From the NCBI RefSeq assembly GCF_018320785.1, contig NC_054872.1:22526769-22590768 (forward strand): 64,000 nucleotides of DNA, read 5' to 3'. Shown here one piece after another: positions 63,094 to 64,000 of the stretch. The stretch comes from Cheilinus undulatus (lineage: Eukaryota; Chordata; Actinopteri; Labriformes; Labridae). Both the position numbers and the translations under genes were made by a program. How positions within the stretch are numbered: position 1 is the first letter of the stretch; each line of letters starts with the position of its first letter. A model generated the notes under the pieces. The model was given only the letters and a program-made list of their open reading frames with translations, did not search any database and was not told where the DNA came from.

Positions 63094-64000
63094 CAGCACA
63101 GCCCTCTGACTGTGAAATATGATCGCTCTGCATTGATCGCCTGAGAGCAAAGCGTGCTTACAGAACATCTCTAAAGATGATGCCTGCTGCTGAGGTTTGG
63201 ATGGGAAAAAAAAGACAAATAATTTACCTGCAAGTGATCAGAGACAGTAGCCACTTTTAATCTAAAAATTATGACCACAATAATTGAAAATCCCCTGCAG
63301 ATTTTTTGCTGAAAAGCCTCTTGCCGCCATCCTTTATAGTCTTTCATTACAAGCAATTGTTGCAAAAGGATTCTCAGGCATGCCAACAAGAAATAGCTCT
63401 ATTCCAACAAGGAGGATTTAAGCAGATGAAAACATTACTGAGCAACATTTAAAGATTATTATCACACACTTGCAAAGTACATTTAGATCTTTTCCCTTCT
63501 CTCATATGCATCCAGTGCAGCTAATAGGCCTCATTAACATCCCAGCAGCAGCTGTGATCAAATAAGTAGGAGATGTGAATTGCATCTGACTGCAGGGGGT
63601 TGAACTGCAAATTATAACTCATCAGGAGTGCCAGCTAATCATGACACAATATTTATTCTATTTATCTTATTCAATTTTCAATTAACTTTAATTTAAATCA
63701 GAAATCATCTTTATTGCTAATAATGAATAATTTCCATTTTAACCAGCTGTTTTTTGACCCCATTTAGACCTTGCATTCACACCAATTGACACAACATATT
63801 TTGGCATTCAGATATCTAGTAGCAATCCTTAATGCAAAGGGTGGATGCACCTCTACATGTACTTAAGGCAATTTGATGTCCGATAGCTCAAACTGTATCT
63901 GGAGGTGCTCTGGCATGCCTTCATCCAGACTGGTTTGGACAATGAAATCCAACATGTACAAATTACGACAGATTTATTAGCCCCCTATGTTTCCCAAGTG
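63094..64000 (-). other. carmil1: carmil1 intron at the right edge
   Basis: No exon found up to the window edge. 63,420-63,660 contains CATTAACATCCCAGCAGCAG, CTGTGATCAAA and CAGCTAATCATG, a cluster of homeodomain-, bHLH- and TCF-like words; possible enhancer, unproven. Confidence 0.35.

Overview
The window is vertebrate nuclear DNA, most likely from a ray-finned (percomorph-type) fish. It is AT-rich, has long introns with canonical GT/AG splice sites, and carries fish-type Tc1/mariner, hAT-like and LINE debris. Nothing in it looks bacterial, plasmid or viral. Two protein-coding genes are present, both on the minus strand and in tandem. All 37 coding exons were placed by hand from reading frame, splice sites and intron phase, and every junction is phase-consistent.

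Region 1 (about 1-17,300) holds scgn, encoding secretagogin, a six-EF-hand calcium sensor. It is complete: 11 coding exons from the ATG at 17,013-17,015 to the stop at 3,433-3,435, predicting 273 residues. The first 3.4 kb of the window is downstream flank with a pyrimidine-rich degenerate tandem repeat and an interspersed repeat. The scgn introns hold a 1.5-kb degenerate TA-flanked inverted-repeat transposon, a foldback element, a LINE fragment and a local 57-bp duplication.

Region 2 (17,016-20,933) is the roughly 3.9-kb spacer between the carmil1 stop and the scgn start. It should contain the scgn promoter and the carmil1 3' UTR.

Region 3 (20,934-61,850) holds the last 26 coding exons of carmil1 (LRRC16A), about 1,077 residues. 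They cover the later leucine-rich repeats, the C-cap, the helical dimerisation domain, the capping-protein-binding region (CPI and CSI motifs) and the proline-rich tail. The 5' exons (start of the protein, PH-like domain and first LRRs) lie beyond the right edge. Large introns carry many transposable elements: a LINE between 113-bp direct repeats, a 542-bp TA-flanked MITE, a Tc1 remnant with a damaged active site, and a 549-bp hAT-like MITE with 8-bp target duplications.

Region 4 (61,851-64,000) is intron of carmil1, with a TTAA-flanked repeat that contains a tRNA-like pol III promoter.

The two genes do not form a pathway. carmil1 regulates actin capping protein at the leading edge, and scgn is a neuroendocrine calcium sensor. 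Their head-to-tail order matches the CARMIL1-SCGN order known from human 6p22. I found no evidence for an undescribed biological system. The most unusual items are structural: the LINE with its very long flanking repeats, the tRNA-like core inside a TTAA element, competing splice donors in carmil1, and six apparently intact EF-hand loops in secretagogin.
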